DNA of 64,000 nucleotides from Pseudoduganella plicata (lineage in GTDB: Bacteria > Pseudomonadota > Gammaproteobacteria > Burkholderiales > Burkholderiaceae_D): the NCBI RefSeq assembly GCF_004421005.1, contig NZ_CP038026.1, positions 4,464,001-4,528,000 of the forward strand, read 5' to 3'. Below are positions 55,707 to 63,349 of this stretch, one piece after another; the stretch's first letter is position 1, and each line of letters opens with the position of its first letter. The translations under genes were made by a program, and so were the position numbers. The notes beneath the pieces were generated by a model, which ran no database searches, was not told where the DNA came from, and was given only the letters and a program-made list of their open reading frames with translations.

Positions 55707-55934
55707 GTTATACCGAGAAAAGCCCACCAGTGATCTGGTGGGCTTTTTTCATTTCCGCTTCATATTCCCAGCACGCCGCCGACTTGGCGCGCCGTCCCGA
55801 ACCGTCGCTCCGCCGGGCACTGCCCGACGTCGCACTTTGCGCCGATTGCTCCGCGCGCGACTGGCGGACGTTGCGACGTTCGCCACTAGCGAACGTCGCC
55901 TGCAATCAGTGGGAAAGTAGGTTATCGCCAGACT
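55707..55934 (+). repeat. Degenerate 5S/hairpin repeat unit behind operon 3
   Basis: The same unit as at 36528-36937 but with an extra insert: a perfect 11-bp inverted repeat GCGACGTTCGC (55873-55883), loop CACTA, GCGAACGTCGC (55889-55899). It ends with a mutated 5S 3' end (TGCAATCAGTGGGAAAGTAG, then GGTTATCGCCAGACT). The AGACT end matches the distal 5S of operon 1 rather than the proximal one. No protein is predicted in it. Confidence 0.85.
55715..55751 (+). terminator. Intrinsic terminator after the 5S of operon 3
   Basis: AAAAGCCCACCAG and CTGGTGGGCTTTTTT, the same stem as after operon 2. Confidence 0.9.
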
Positions 55935-55944
55935 GTTTATATAA

Positions 55945-55978
55945 AGAAATCCCGTCCAGTGATCTGGCGGGGTTTTTC
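55945..55978 (+). terminator. Second terminator behind operon 3
   Basis: AATCCCGTCCAG and CTGGCGGGGTTTTT form a stem with a TGAT loop and T run (one mismatch). It is the counterpart of the terminator behind the distal 5S of operon 1. 55979-56181 shows no gene. Confidence 0.75.
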
Positions 55979-56181
55979 GCATTCGGGGCGCATATTCCAG
56001 CAGTATGTGCCGACTGTGATCGCCGCTGCGAGGTTTTGCCCCGCTCTGGATTCCGGGCTTGCGAACACGCCTGCGACTCGGTGAAGTCAGGCCTTCACCG
56101 GACGCCGTTCGGATGACGAAAGGCGTAGAGGTTAGCGTCGGGACTGCCGCGCGGCCAGTCCCCGACACTTTTCGTTAATGC

Positions 56182-56532
56182 TCAAACGCCCCAGATGATG
56201 TCGTCCCCACCGTCGCGCGCGGCGCGCAGCATTTCCAGCAACGGGTAAGCACGCTGGGCGAAGCCGACGTGGTTGCGTTCGGCGATTTCCGGCGTCTCGC
56301 CTTCTTCAGGCAGCGTATGGGCATGCGTGTGGGCCGCGTGGTCCGCTTCGACTTCGGGGTGCAGCTTGCTCAGCGCGACTTCCTGCTCCAGCAATTCCAC
56401 CGCCTTTGCCGCTTCTGCTGCCGTGATGACGCCGCGGCTGGCATTCTTGTGCAGCAGATCGAGGATACGCTGCGCGTGCTCCTGGTACATCGTCAGTCCT
56501 GCCGAGGATTTGGATTTGAACGTGATTAACAT
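56182..56532 (-). CDS. DUF1840 family protein
   Basis: A small soluble protein of 116 residues matching the DUF1840 family seen in beta- and gammaproteobacteria. The core is MLITFKSKSSAGLTMYQEHAQRILDLLHK, then a helix with AAEAAKAVELLEQEV, a His-rich stretch (HAAHTHAHT, about 69-77) and FAQRAYPLLEMLRAA. The ATG at 56532 has an AGGAAG ribosome site. The His-rich stretch might bind metal, but no function is known for the family. Confidence 0.85.
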   Translation of the reverse strand: MLITFKSKSSAGLTMYQEHAQRILDLLHKNASRGVITAAEAAKAVELLEQEVALSKLHPEVEADHAAHTHAHTLPEEGETPEIAERNHVGFAQRAYPLLEMLRAARDGGDDIIWGV

Positions 56533-56607
56533 GGCGCTTCCTGGTTGTAGTTTTATTGGTTTAACGATATTACGACTACTCGAGATCCATTGTACGCACA
56601 CGTACGT

Positions 56608-57111
56608 TCAGTTGACCCTGAACGAGCGGAGGAACGTGTCGACATTCTCCTTGCTGACCGCATTTTCAGGTCCGATCACTACGACCTGGTAGACGCGCTT
56701 CCCACGCGCCAGAAAGCGCCCGTGCAATGTCACCGGTGCACGGGCACGGGCGCCGTGAGCTTCCACATCGAATCCACCATCGCGTATCGATTCCTTGGCG
56801 GCCGCCGCGCCGATATTGCGCACCATCGCTGTTTTCATGGCTTGTACCGCCATTTGCGCCTTCTCCGCATCCGCCAGCTCGGCGCTGCCGACAGCGAACA
56901 GCGTGCCGTCGATATCGGTAGCCGCCATCGTCATCGATGCTGTCTGGCCGTCCAGGTTGACAGAGCGCGTGTGCGACGCGGGCTTGCTGGGAAACAGCAC
57001 GGCGTACGGCGCGACATTGCTGCGATAGTCGCGCCAGTCGAACTTCGGACTACAGGCGCACACCGCCAGCGCGGCGAACGGGATAACAAGTAATCGAAAG
57101 GGCGGCTTCAT
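56608..57111 (-). CDS. Putative lipoprotein of unknown function
   Basis: A 167-residue protein with a signal MKPPFRLLVIPFAALAVCAC (lipobox VCAC, Cys20), then a mixed alpha/beta domain: FDWRDYRSNVAPYAVLFPSKPASHTRSVNLDG, a middle helix AEKAQMAVQAMKTAMVRNIG and a C-terminal RFLARGKRVYQVVVIGP followed by VDTFLRSFRV. The pattern of sequence (FPsKP..., cleavage-like FL.SF at the end) resembles periplasmic lipoproteins of unknown role that neighbour comM in Oxalobacteraceae. Probably its own unit, 50 bp past comM. Confidence 0.8.
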   Translation of the reverse strand: MKPPFRLLVIPFAALAVCACSPKFDWRDYRSNVAPYAVLFPSKPASHTRSVNLDGQTASMTMAATDIDGTLFAVGSAELADAEKAQMAVQAMKTAMVRNIGAAAAKESIRDGGFDVEAHGARARAPVTLHGRFLARGKRVYQVVVIGPENAVSKENVDTFLRSFRVN

Positions 57112-57161
57112 GCTCCGATGGTAGCAGTCAGGCAGCACGTGCGCCACCGCGCGATGCGGCC

Positions 57162-58676
57162 TCAGCCGTGGTGCAGGGCCCGACGAAACTGGATGGCCTC
57201 GGCCACGTGTTTTTCGGCGATCGCCGCCGTGTCCGCCAGATCCGCAATCGTCCTTGCTACCCTGAGTACCCGGTGGTACGCCCGCGCGGACCAGTGGAAC
57301 TGCAGCATCGCCTTGTGCAGCAGCTCCTGTCCCGCGCGCTCGGGCTGGCAATAGCGGTCGATCTCGCGTGGCGTCAGATGACGGTTGGTTTTTTGCTGGC
57401 GGACCATCTGGCGCTCCAGCGCCGCTTCAACGCGCAGCGCGATGGTGCCCGACGGTTCTCCTTCGGCACCGGTCAGCAGCATCTCGGCACTGACTGGTCC
57501 CACCTCGATCTGCATGTCGATGCGATCCAGCAGCGGACCTGAGATGCGGTTCTGGTATCGTGCGACAGCTTCCGGTGTACAGCGGCAGCGGGCGGCGGGG
57601 AGGCCGAGGAAGCCGCAAGGACACGGATTCATCGCGGCGATCAGCTGGAAGCGCGCCGGAAAGTCCGATTGCCTGGCTGCGCGCGACACGGTAACGCGAC
57701 CCGACTCGAGCGGCTCGCGCAGCACTTCCAGTACGCGCCGGTCGAACTCCGGCAGCTCGTCCAGAAACAGCACGCCGCAATGGGCCAGTGATATCTCCCC
57801 AGGGCGAGGCACGCTGCCGCCGCCCACCAGCGCCACAGCCGAGGCCGTGTGATGGGGCGAGCGGAAGGGACGACGTTTCCAGCATTGGGTAGAAAACCCG
57901 CCCGTCAGCGACTGCACTGCGGCCGCTTCCAGTGCCTCGTCGTCCGTCATCGGTGGCAGGATGCCCGCGAAGCGCGATGCCAGCATCGTCTTGCCCGCAC
58001 CTGGCGGCCCTACCAACAGCAGGCTGTGCGCGCCGGCCGCGGCGACCTCCAGCGCCCGCTTGGCACGCTGCTGGCCCTTCACTTCCGCGAAGTCGGGATA
58101 AGTCGCCCCGATCGACGCCAGACTGGCCCGATGACGCGTCAGCCGGAGCGTGTCGTCGGCAGCACGAAAGTGATTGCAGACCTCCAGCAGCGTGGCGGCG
58201 GGGTAGATGGCCGCGTCCGGCACCAGCGCCGCTTCGTCGGCATTGGCGCGGGGCAGGATGAATGCATGCCGCTGGCCCCTGGCGCGCTGCATCGCAAAGG
58301 TCATGGCCAGGGCGCCGCGGATGGGGCGCAGTTCGCCCGTCAGGGACAGTTCACCGGCGAATTCGTAAAGAGACAGCGGCGGCGTGGGAATCTGGCCGGA
58401 AGCGGCCAGGATGCCAATGGCAATCGGCAGATCGAAGCGGCCGGATTCCTTGGGCAGATCGGCGGGCGCGAGATTGACGGTAATGCGATGGTGCGGCATG
58501 TCGAAGCCCGCGTTCAGGATCGCGGCACGCACGCGCTCGCGCGACTCTTTCACTTCCGTATCGGCCAGCCCGACGATGTTGAACGCAGGCAGGCCGTTGG
58601 CGAGGTGGATTTCCACACTGACCTGCGGCGCCTCCATGCCCGCCAGCGCGCGACTCCTCAGGACGGCCAGACTCAT
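57162..58676 (-). CDS. comM: ComM/YifB, magnesium-chelatase-like AAA+ helicase
   Basis: A 504-residue AAA+ protein that in naturally competent bacteria promotes branch migration during integration of incoming DNA. N-terminal Lon-protease-like fold (SLAVLRSRALAGMEAPQVSVEIHLANGLPAFNIVGL across 2-37), Walker A VGPPGAGKTMLASR, Walker B VLFLDELPEFDR, sensor ANPCPCGFLGLP (with Cys residues) and a C-terminal lid domain. All motifs intact. It is at the head of a minus-strand run; start ATG chosen as the family start. Confidence 0.93.
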   Translation of the reverse strand: MSLAVLRSRALAGMEAPQVSVEIHLANGLPAFNIVGLADTEVKESRERVRAAILNAGFDMPHHRITVNLAPADLPKESGRFDLPIAIGILAASGQIPTPPLSLYEFAGELSLTGELRPIRGALAMTFAMQRARGQRHAFILPRANADEAALVPDAAIYPAATLLEVCNHFRAADDTLRLTRHRASLASIGATYPDFAEVKGQQRAKRALEVAAAGAHSLLLVGPPGAGKTMLASRFAGILPPMTDDEALEAAAVQSLTGGFSTQCWKRRPFRSPHHTASAVALVGGGSVPRPGEISLAHCGVLFLDELPEFDRRVLEVLREPLESGRVTVSRAARQSDFPARFQLIAAMNPCPCGFLGLPAARCRCTPEAVARYQNRISGPLLDRIDMQIEVGPVSAEMLLTGAEGEPSGTIALRVEAALERQMVRQQKTNRHLTPREIDRYCQPERAGQELLHKAMLQFHWSARAYHRVLRVARTIADLADTAAIAEKHVAEAIQFRRALHHG

Positions 58677-58759
58677 GGAAACCCCGCTGCGAACACGATC
58701 CTCAAATGCTAGAGCGTCCCGCAGGCCGGGTTTTGCGCGGCCGCAAAGGCGGCCGGGAC

Positions 58760-59008
58760 TTACAGCGGCGTCTTCTCGGCAGCCATCTTTGCTTCCAGCT
58801 CGGCCAGGCGCGTTTCCAGCAGTTCCAGGCGCGCACGGGTCTTGGCCAGCACCTGCGCCTGGATGTCGAATTCCTCGCGGGTGACGAGATCCAGGCGCGC
58901 AAAGCCCTGCGTCATCATCGATTTGACGTTCTTCTCGATGTCCTTGGCGGGAGAATTCTGGATCACGTGATTGATTTTGTTTTGCAGGTCGTTGAAGAAA
59001 TTGTTCAT
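58760..59008 (-). CDS. ubiK: Ubiquinone biosynthesis accessory factor UbiK
   Basis: A small coiled-coil protein of 82 residues (BMFP family, formerly YqiC) that helps assemble the ubiquinone complex near the membrane under aerobic growth. Signature MNNFFNDLQNKINHVIQNSPAKDIEKNVKSM, then FARLDLVTREEFDIQAQVL and a C-terminal leucine-rich coiled coil with RLELLETRLAELEAK. The ATG at 59008 gives this start. It is divergent from the nitrogen operon, with the NtrC-like site just upstream. Confidence 0.92.
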   Translation of the reverse strand: MNNFFNDLQNKINHVIQNSPAKDIEKNVKSMMTQGFARLDLVTREEFDIQAQVLAKTRARLELLETRLAELEAKMAAEKTPL

Positions 59009-59043
59009 GTCCACGATGGGCTCCAGGTGATGGGGTCTCGACC

Positions 59044-59058
59044 GCACCAGTGTAGTGC
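59044..59058 (+). promoter_or_regulatory. NtrC-like enhancer site
   Basis: GCAC-N7-GTGC (GCAC at 59044-59047, GTGC at 59055-59058) matches the core spacing of NtrC sites. It lies about 105 bp upstream of the sigma-54 promoter start, a usual enhancer distance. A possible weaker second half-site is the GTGC at 59077-59080. Confidence 0.6.
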
Positions 59059-59132
59059 GGCGCCAGAGATTATTTGGTGCGAAAGGGTCGGCATTCCACC
59101 CTCCTGACGGCTATCGATCCAACAACATTTGC

Positions 59133-59149
59133 TGGCACGCATTCTGCTT
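59133..59149 (+). promoter_or_regulatory. Sigma-54 promoter of the porin-glnK-amtB group
   Basis: TGGCACGCATTCTGCTT has the -24 GG (59134-59135) and -12 GC (59146-59147) with exactly ten bases between them. The GG side is a perfect TGGCACG. Transcription would begin near 59158, about 63 bp before the porin start. Confidence 0.85.
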
Positions 59150-59220
59150 AGGAAGGGGGAAGCTTTGACGATCACCTGGATTTTAAACCGCAATAAAAGT
59201 TCACTCAAAAGGAAATCGCC

Positions 59221-59976
59221 ATGAAACACCCGAGCAAGCACCTGTCACTGGCTGTCATCCTGTCCGCAAGCGTCGCTGCAGGCCATGCCGGCGCGCAGGA
59301 AGTCGCCGCGGCGCCTGCGGCGAAACCGGACAATGAGATCAGCTTTAATGCGGCCGTTACCAGCGATTACCGTTACCGCGGGATTTCGCAGACACGACTG
59401 AAACCCGCGCTGCAGGGCGGCGCCGACTGGGTCAACAACCCGACAGGTTTTTATGCCGGCACCTGGCTTTCCACCATCAAGTGGGTGAAAGACGGCGGCG
59501 GCGACGGCAGCATCGAATGGGATGTCTACGCCGGCAAGCGCGGCGAAATCGCGCCCGGCATCTCGTATGACGTGGGTGGCCTGGGGTACGTCTACCCGTC
59601 GAACTCGCTGCCGACCAGCGCGAACACGTTCGAACTGTACGGCCAGCTGGGCTACGGCCCAGCCACCCTGAAATATTCCCACTCGCTGACCAATCTGTTC
59701 GGTTTCGCCGACAGCAAGAACAGCCAATACCTGGACGCCTCCGTCAACCAGGAGCTGGCACAGGGTTTCATCCTGAATCTTCACGTGGGCCATCAGAAAG
59801 TCAGGAATAACGGCGGCGCCGATTACACCGACTGGAAGGTCGGCGTCACCAAAGACTTCGGCGTTGCCACCGTCGCGCTGGCATACGTCGACACGAATAC
59901 CGAAAGCTATATCGCACCAAACGGCAAGAACCTGGGCAAGTCCGGCGTGGTGCTGACCGTCTCCAAAACCTTCTGA
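59221..59976 (+). CDS. TorF-type putative outer-membrane porin
   Basis: A 251-residue precursor with a signal peptide ending near HAGAQEV and a beta-rich body of the TorF/Gcw_chp family: FNAAVTSDYRYRGISQTRLKPALQGGADW at the start, then alternating hydrophobic strands and a C-terminal VVLTVSKTF ending in Phe, the outer-membrane insertion signal. The family is a predicted porin. It is the first gene after the sigma-54 promoter, 12 bp before glnK, so likely induced by nitrogen limitation and a candidate for uptake of a nitrogen source. Confidence 0.87.
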   Translation: MKHPSKHLSLAVILSASVAAGHAGAQEVAAAPAAKPDNEISFNAAVTSDYRYRGISQTRLKPALQGGADWVNNPTGFYAGTWLSTIKWVKDGGGDGSIEWDVYAGKRGEIAPGISYDVGGLGYVYPSNSLPTSANTFELYGQLGYGPATLKYSHSLTNLFGFADSKNSQYLDASVNQELAQGFILNLHVGHQKVRNNGGADYTDWKVGVTKDFGVATVALAYVDTNTESYIAPNGKNLGKSGVVLTVSKTF

Positions 59977-59988
59977 ACGAGGCCCGCA

Positions 59989-60327
59989 ATGAAACTGATT
60001 ACCGCCATCATCAAGCCCTTCAAGCTGGACGAAGTGCGCGAAGCGCTGTCCGCCATTAACGTGCAGGGCATCACCGTGACTGAAGTGAAGGGTTTCGGCC
60101 GGCAGAAGGGCCACACGGAGCTGTATCGTGGCGCTGAATATGTCGTCGATTTTCTGCCCAAGACGAAAATCGAGGCAGCCGTGGATGACGCCATCGTCGA
60201 GCAGGCCATCGAAGCGATCGAAAGCGCGGCGCGCACGGGCAAGATCGGCGATGGCAAGATTTTCGTGTACAACCTCGAACAGGTTATCCGTATCCGTACC
60301 GGCGAAACCGGTAACGACGCTCTCTAA
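59989..60327 (+). CDS. glnK: PII nitrogen regulatory protein
   Basis: A 112-residue PII trimer subunit that blocks AmtB and other targets according to 2-oxoglutarate, ATP/ADP and uridylylation. T-loop with the uridylylated Tyr51 in ELYRGAEYVVDFLPK, B-loop ARTGKIGDGKIFVY and C-loop RIRTGETGNDAL. It lies between the porin and amtB in the same direction; the amtB partner shows that it is GlnK-like rather than GlnB. Confidence 0.95.
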   Translation: MKLITAIIKPFKLDEVREALSAINVQGITVTEVKGFGRQKGHTELYRGAEYVVDFLPKTKIEAAVDDAIVEQAIEAIESAARTGKIGDGKIFVYNLEQVIRIRTGETGNDAL

Positions 60328-60339
60328 GGGGAAAACTGA

Positions 60340-61851
60340 ATGAAAAAAACCATAACAAAATGGCTGGCCGGGATTGCCGTAACGATGGCACTCGGCACGG
60401 CCGTACCGGCCTGGGCACAGGACGCGGCAGCCACCACGCCAGCGGCGACTGCCACGGTTGCCGCACCGGCCGCACAGGCCGCGACCGCTGCCACGACGGT
60501 CGCGCCAGCGCCTGCAGCTCCCGCAGCCGTCGCCAACAAGGGTGACACAGCCTGGATGTTCGTTGCCACGCTGCTCGTGATCCTGATGACGATTCCCGGT
60601 CTGGCACTGTTCTATGGCGGCCTGGTGCGTACCAAGAACATGCTGTCGGTGCTGATGCAGGTATTTACGATCTTCAGCCTGATCATCGTGCTGTGGTGCC
60701 TGTACGGCTATTCGTTCGCCTTCACCCAAGGCAACGCCTTCATCGGCTCGGGCGCCCGCGCGCTGCTGAATGGCATCTACGATCCGGCCACGGGCTTTGC
60801 AGTGGCCGCCACGTTCAGCAAGGGCGTCGTCATTCCCGAGTTTATCTTTGTCGCCTTCCAGGGAACGTTTGCCGCTATTACCTGCGCCCTGATCGTGGGC
60901 GCGTTTGCCGAACGGGCGAAATTCGCCGCCGTGCTCGCGTTCATCGTGCTGTGGTTCACGTTCTCGTACCTGCCGATCGCCCACATGGTCTGGTTCTGGA
61001 CGGGCCCGGACGCAATCACGAATGCCGACACCCTGGCGGCCGAGGCGGCCAAAGCTGGCTTCATCTGGCAAAAAGGCGCGCTGGACTTCGCCGGCGGCAC
61101 AGTCGTGCACATCAACGCCGCCGTGGCGGGCATCGTCGGCGCCTTCATGATCGGCAAGCGCGTCGGCTACGGTCGCGAATCGATGGCGCCGCACTCGCTG
61201 ACGTTGACGATGGTCGGCGCTTCGCTGCTGTGGGTGGGCTGGTTCGGCTTCAATGCCGGTTCCGCGCTGGAAGCTGGCGACGTGGCCGCGCTGGCGTTCA
61301 TCAATACGCTGCTGGCGACCGCGTCCGCCGCCGTGTCGTGGCTCTTTGCAGAATGGATTTTCAAGGGCAAGCCTTCGATGCTGGGTGCCGCTTCCGGCGC
61401 CGTTGCCGGCCTCGTCGCGATCACCCCGGCGGCAGGTTACGTCGGTCCGATGGGCGGCTTGGTCATCGGCCTGGTCGCTGGTATAGTCTGCCTGTGGGGC
61501 GTGAACGGCCTGAAGCGGATGCTGGGCGCGGACGACTCGCTGGACGTGTTCGGCGTGCACGGCGTCGGCGGTATTCTTGGCGCGATACTGACCGGTGTAT
61601 TTGCCGCGCCATCGCTGGGCGGCCAGGGTATCTGGGATTACGTGACGAATGCCGCATCCCCGGACTTCTCGATTGCCGGCCAGGTCATGACGCAGGCTAC
61701 GGCCGTCGGCATCACGATCGTCTGGTCGGGCATCGTTTCGGTGATCGCTTACAAGCTGGTTGACATGGTCATCGGGCTGCGCGTGCCGGAAGAGCAGGAG
61801 CGTGAAGGCCTGGACATCACGAGCCACGGCGAATCGGCCTACCACTCCTGA
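60340..61851 (+). CDS. amtB: Ammonium transporter
   Basis: Inner-membrane ammonium channel of 503 residues. It has a cleavable signal (AVPAWAQ), an unusual Ala/Thr/Pro-rich periplasmic segment of about 45 residues, then eleven spans with MQVFTIFSLIIVLWCLYGYSFAF, TFAAITCALIVGAFAERAKF, the twin His in DFAGGTVVHINAAVAG and VFGVHGVGGILGA. The pore His and gate Phe residues look intact. A GGGGA ribosome site precedes the ATG. The long Ala-rich N-terminus is longer than in E. coli AmtB but common in Burkholderiales. Confidence 0.95.
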   Translation: MKKTITKWLAGIAVTMALGTAVPAWAQDAAATTPAATATVAAPAAQAATAATTVAPAPAAPAAVANKGDTAWMFVATLLVILMTIPGLALFYGGLVRTKNMLSVLMQVFTIFSLIIVLWCLYGYSFAFTQGNAFIGSGARALLNGIYDPATGFAVAATFSKGVVIPEFIFVAFQGTFAAITCALIVGAFAERAKFAAVLAFIVLWFTFSYLPIAHMVWFWTGPDAITNADTLAAEAAKAGFIWQKGALDFAGGTVVHINAAVAGIVGAFMIGKRVGYGRESMAPHSLTLTMVGASLLWVGWFGFNAGSALEAGDVAALAFINTLLATASAAVSWLFAEWIFKGKPSMLGAASGAVAGLVAITPAAGYVGPMGGLVIGLVAGIVCLWGVNGLKRMLGADDSLDVFGVHGVGGILGAILTGVFAAPSLGGQGIWDYVTNAASPDFSIAGQVMTQATAVGITIVWSGIVSVIAYKLVDMVIGLRVPEEQEREGLDITSHGESAYHS

Positions 61852-61869
61852 TACCGTCCGGTTCAGCCC

Positions 61870-61897
61870 AAAGCGCCCCAACGGGGCGCTTTTTTGC
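61870..61897 (+). terminator. Intrinsic terminator after amtB
   Basis: AAGCGCCCC-AAC-GGGGCGCTTTTTT: nine-pair GC stem, three-base loop and T run. Confidence 0.92.
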
Positions 61898-61975
61898 TTT
61901 CAGAACCTTTAAATTGTCGGTTCCGCCCCGATTTGATGAATTCGCAATTCGCCCGACCGACTACAAGGATGTAAC

Positions 61976-63274
61976 ATGGTGCCCCACCTCGTCACGGCCC
62001 TGACCGGACCGCTGCTCGACCTCGAAGAAAAAATCCTCGCCGCGACGCCCGCCATCGAGCGCTGGTTCCGGCTGGAGTGGCAGGAACACACGCCGCCGTT
62101 CTACTGCTCCGTCGATCTGCGCAACGCCGGCTACAAGCTGGCGCCGGTGGACACCAACCTGTTCCCGGGCGGCTTCCATCACCTGGCGACCGAAATGCTG
62201 CCGTTGTCGGTACAGGCCGCCATGGCTGCCATCGATAAATATTGCCCAGACGCGCGCAACCTTCTGGTCATTCCGGAAAGCCATAACCGCCACCCGACTT
62301 ACCTTGAAAACGTGGCCCGGCTGACGCAGATCTTCCGCCAGACGGGCCTGCACGTGCGGCTCGGCACGCTCAATCCGGAGATCACGCAGCCCACGCCACT
62401 GGCTCTGCCGGACGGCAATATGCTCGTCATCGAGCCACTGGAGCGTTCTTCGAACGGCCGTCGCCTCGGGCTGAAGGATTTCGACCCATGCACGATCCTG
62501 CTAAATAACGACCTGTCGGCCAGCATTCCGGACATCCTGCAAAACATCCATGAGCAGAGCCTGCTGCCGCCGCTGCATGCGGGCTGGGCGCTGCGGCGCA
62601 AGAGCAACCACTTCACGGCCTATGACGAAGTGGCGAAGAAGTTCGGCAAGCTGATCGGTGTTGACCCGTGGATGGTCAACCCGTTCCACGCCAAATGCGG
62701 CGAAGTCGACCTGCAAACGGGCGAGGGGCAAGAGGTTTTGGCCGGCAACGTCGATGCCGTGCTGGCGAAAATCCGCAAGAAATACAAGGAATACGGCATC
62801 AAGGAAAAACCGTTCGTCATCATCAAGCCCGATGCGGGCACGTACGGCAAAGGCATCATCACCATCCGCGATGCGGCCGAGCTGAAAGACCTGTCGCCGG
62901 CGCAGCGCGAAAAGATGTCTGTTGTGAAAGACGGCAAGGTGGTCACCGACCTGAACATCCAGGAAGGCGTGCCCACGTTCGAGAGCATCAAGGAATCGGT
63001 GGCCGAACCGGTCGTCTACATGATCGACCGCTATGTCGTCGGCGGTTTCTACCGGGTGCACGCGGAGCGGGGCGTCGATCAGAACCTGTACGGTCCCGGC
63101 TCCGAATACGTGCCGCTGGCGTTTGCCCAGCAGCACGCCATTCCCGACCTGAAAGCCAAGCCGGGAACGGCCGCGCCCAACCGTTTCTACGTGTACGGCG
63201 TCGTGGCGCGGCTGGCCTTGCTGGCGGCATCGCTGGAAATGGAACGTACGGATCCGAATCCCGAAGTGTACTGA
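61976..63274 (+). CDS. gshA: Glutamate--cysteine ligase (GshA, proteobacterial type)
   Basis: First step of glutathione synthesis: gamma-glutamylcysteine from Glu, Cys and ATP. The 432-residue protein belongs to the GshA group seen in beta- and some gammaproteobacteria, distinct from E. coli GshA: FYCSVDLRNAGYKLAPVDTNLFPGGFHHLA, IPESHNRHPTYLENV, FVIIKPDAGTYGKGI and YMIDRYVVGGFYRVH. Full length. An AAGGAT ribosome site precedes the ATG. It is followed after 75 bp by gshB, giving a complete glutathione pair. Confidence 0.93.
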   Translation: MVPHLVTALTGPLLDLEEKILAATPAIERWFRLEWQEHTPPFYCSVDLRNAGYKLAPVDTNLFPGGFHHLATEMLPLSVQAAMAAIDKYCPDARNLLVIPESHNRHPTYLENVARLTQIFRQTGLHVRLGTLNPEITQPTPLALPDGNMLVIEPLERSSNGRRLGLKDFDPCTILLNNDLSASIPDILQNIHEQSLLPPLHAGWALRRKSNHFTAYDEVAKKFGKLIGVDPWMVNPFHAKCGEVDLQTGEGQEVLAGNVDAVLAKIRKKYKEYGIKEKPFVIIKPDAGTYGKGIITIRDAAELKDLSPAQREKMSVVKDGKVVTDLNIQEGVPTFESIKESVAEPVVYMIDRYVVGGFYRVHAERGVDQNLYGPGSEYVPLAFAQQHAIPDLKAKPGTAAPNRFYVYGVVARLALLAASLEMERTDPNPEVY

Positions 63275-63349
63275 GCCACGCTGGGCCGGCGGGCGATGCC
63301 GTCGAAGAAACTCGGCTAAAATCAGTCATTACTTCGAATGGATGCACCA

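Noticed and set aside
59245..61881. An 878-codon open frame on the minus strand across the porin, glnK and amtB genes
   Set aside because: It is antisense to three well-recognised genes and has His/Arg/Gln-rich composition with no family resemblance; GC-rich codon use on the real strand leaves the opposite frame open.
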